NCBI GenBank assembly: GCA_964354135.1
Contig: CAYGZA010000381.1
Location: 1-5,612 of the forward strand
DNA: 5,612 bases
Direction of reading: 5' to 3'
Source: CAYGZA01 sp964354135
GTDB lineage: Bacteria > Planctomycetota > Planctomycetia > Pirellulales > Thermoguttaceae
Shown here piece by piece: positions 4,679 through 5,612 of the stretch. Made by a program: the position numbers and the translations under genes. Numbering within the stretch: position 1 is the first letter of the stretch; each line of letters opens with the position of its first letter. The notes beneath the pieces are model-generated. The model was not told where the DNA came from and ran no database searches. It was given only the letters and a program-made list of their open reading frames with translations.

Positions 4679-5612
4679 TCAGAACGCCTTCGAGGCCTCG
4701 ACGCCCTTGGAGGGCCGCATCTGCATCTGCTTGAGCTGCTCGACCTGCCGGCCCTGGAGGTCCAGGTTCATCTTTTGCAGCCCTTCGAGCAATTCGCCCT
4801 CAAGCGACTTCCTCCCCTCGACGTCGCCCTTGGCGCGGGCCTTGCCGGCCGCCGCCGACGTTGTCGGTTGCGCTGCCGGGGCGGCCGCCTCCGCTCTCTT
4901 GGCATCCTCCGCCGGCTGGGCGGGAACCAGGTCCGTCTGACCGCGGAAAAACGCATACCGGGCCGGCTCCGCCCGGGCGATCACGGTGGAGGTGCCGCGA
5001 ATGCCGTCGGCGATGAAGACGCCCCGCAGGTCCGTCGCCCCGGAAATGAACTCGCCGTTGCGCGTGCCGATCACCTTCATCTGGACGTCGTTTAGGTACT
5101 TGCCCGTGGCCGAGTCCTTCACGGTTGCCCGGACGCGGCCGGAGGGAACGTCCTCCTGCACCTCGACCGCCAGCGGCGTGACCAGGACCAGGCCGCTGGT
5201 GTGGAGGTCCTCGCCTCGGCAGACGACTAGGTAGGCCCCTTCGTCCTTGAGCGGGAGCGGGAGCTTGTGCGTGCGGTCGCGGTAGTCCTTGCCGTCGCCG
5301 AGCTGGACGGTCGCCTCGTGGAGCGGGCGGATCCCGGCCAGGTTGATCTGCGTGATGCCTCCGAGGTTCCGCTTCAAGAGGCCGAACTTCAAGAGGTCGA
5401 TCGTGTAGACCTTCACGTCGCAGGCGGCGACGTTGCGGAACTTCAGCTCCACCTCGGCCGGCGCACCCGGCTTCACGGCGGTCACTTCCGGCAGCTCGAT
5501 CGCCTTGCGGAGGAAGTAGAGGATCGCTTCCTTGGCGTCGGCGAAGCGGTCCTCGACACGGCGATACTCCAGGATCGCTTCCGCGGCCCTGCCCAGGCTG
5601 TGGTTCACCTGG
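4679..5612 (-). CDS. C-terminal part of a large TPR / macroglobulin-like (MG, Ig-like) domain protein
   Basis: The frame ends at TGA (4679-4681, minus strand) and stays open past the right edge, so the N-terminus is missing; a GTG at 5608 is probably internal. Counting from it, LGRAAEAILEYRRVEDRFADAKEAI (5-29) resembles the end of a TPR repeat. Residues 38-150 form a beta-rich segment (KPGAPAEVELKFRNV, EGAYLVVCRGEDLHTSGLVLVTPLAVEVQ) like MG domains of bacterial alpha-2-macroglobulin-type proteins. Residues 157-212 (GRVRATVKDSATGKYLNDVQMKV, ATDLRGVFIADG) resemble a carboxypeptidase-regulatory/Ig-like domain. An Ala/Pro/Lys-rich linker (about 230-262) leads to a polar helical tail with coiled-coil character (265-297). 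No thioester motif lies in the visible part. A periplasmic or envelope-associated role is plausible, but the signal region is outside the window. Convergent with the sulfite reductase gene; function unknown. Confidence 0.75.
   Translation of the reverse strand, partial: QVNHSLGRAAEAILEYRRVEDRFADAKEAILYFLRKAIELPEVTAVKPGAPAEVELKFRNVAACDVKVYTIDLLKFGLLKRNLGGITQINLAGIRPLHEATVQLGDGKDYRDRTHKLPLPLKDEGAYLVVCRGEDLHTSGLVLVTPLAVEVQEDVPSGRVRATVKDSATGKYLNDVQMKVIGTRNGEFISGATDLRGVFIADGIRGTSTVIARAEPARYAFFRGQTDLVPAQPAEDAKRAEAAAPAAQPTTSAAAGKARAKGDVEGRKSLEGELLEGLQKMNLDLQGRQVEQLKQMQMRPSKGVEASKAF

Noticed and set aside
3746..5095. 449-codon plus-strand frame spanning the sulfite reductase 3' end and the MG-domain gene
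   Set aside because: It is a shadow frame covering two real genes in convergent orientation plus the REP-like repeats; the Arg/Pro/Gly-rich translation is typical of GC-rich off-frame reading.

Overview
The window is GC-rich and strongly biased to G/C at third codon positions. I read it as bacterial DNA most likely from the Planctomycetota, probably an environmental or metagenome-assembled genome. The pointers are the style of the MG-domain protein at the right end and short dispersed hairpin repeats of a kind I associate with planctomycete intergenic DNA. That assignment is inference.

Left (1-1223, + strand): two RNA-methyltransferase-type genes overlapping by one base. The first is the C-terminal part of a class I SAM-dependent methyltransferase (RlmI-like). 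Its recognisable homology starts only about 60 bases into the window, just after a repeat-like CACCTGTCCCC motif. The second is a complete TrmH/SpoU-family RNA 2'-O-methyltransferase.

Middle (1224-2747): a 219-base spacer with two abutting perfect palindromes and paired direct repeats leads into a complete class 3 (alpha/beta hydrolase) lipase with a strong Shine-Dalgarno. After the lipase comes a 405-base gap. It holds a 14-bp tandem duplication, a hairpin, the best promoter candidate of the window (TTGAAG-N16-TAGAAT), and a leader of about 220 bases in front of the next gene. The leader has a perfect 9-nt Shine-Dalgarno with no gene properly placed behind it, a 9-bp hairpin, and a 51-codon reading frame with six cysteines. 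The stop of that frame overlaps the start of the sulfite reductase gene (ATGA).

Right (2748-5612): a complete assimilatory sulfite reductase hemoprotein (siroheme/[4Fe-4S]) makes sulfide for cysteine synthesis. It ends in a GC-rich hairpin and is followed by two copies of a 21-nt inverted-repeat element. On the opposite strand, converging on it, lies the C-terminal part of a large protein with a TPR-like segment, macroglobulin/Ig-like beta domains and a charged helical tail.

Except for the two methyltransferases the genes have separate promoters or orientations, so the window does not look like one functional cluster. The most interesting point is the sulfite reductase leader with its cysteine-rich, translationally coupled small ORF, a candidate cysteine-sensing attenuator or small metal/sulfur-binding protein. 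The second is the palindromic operator-like site upstream of the lipase.
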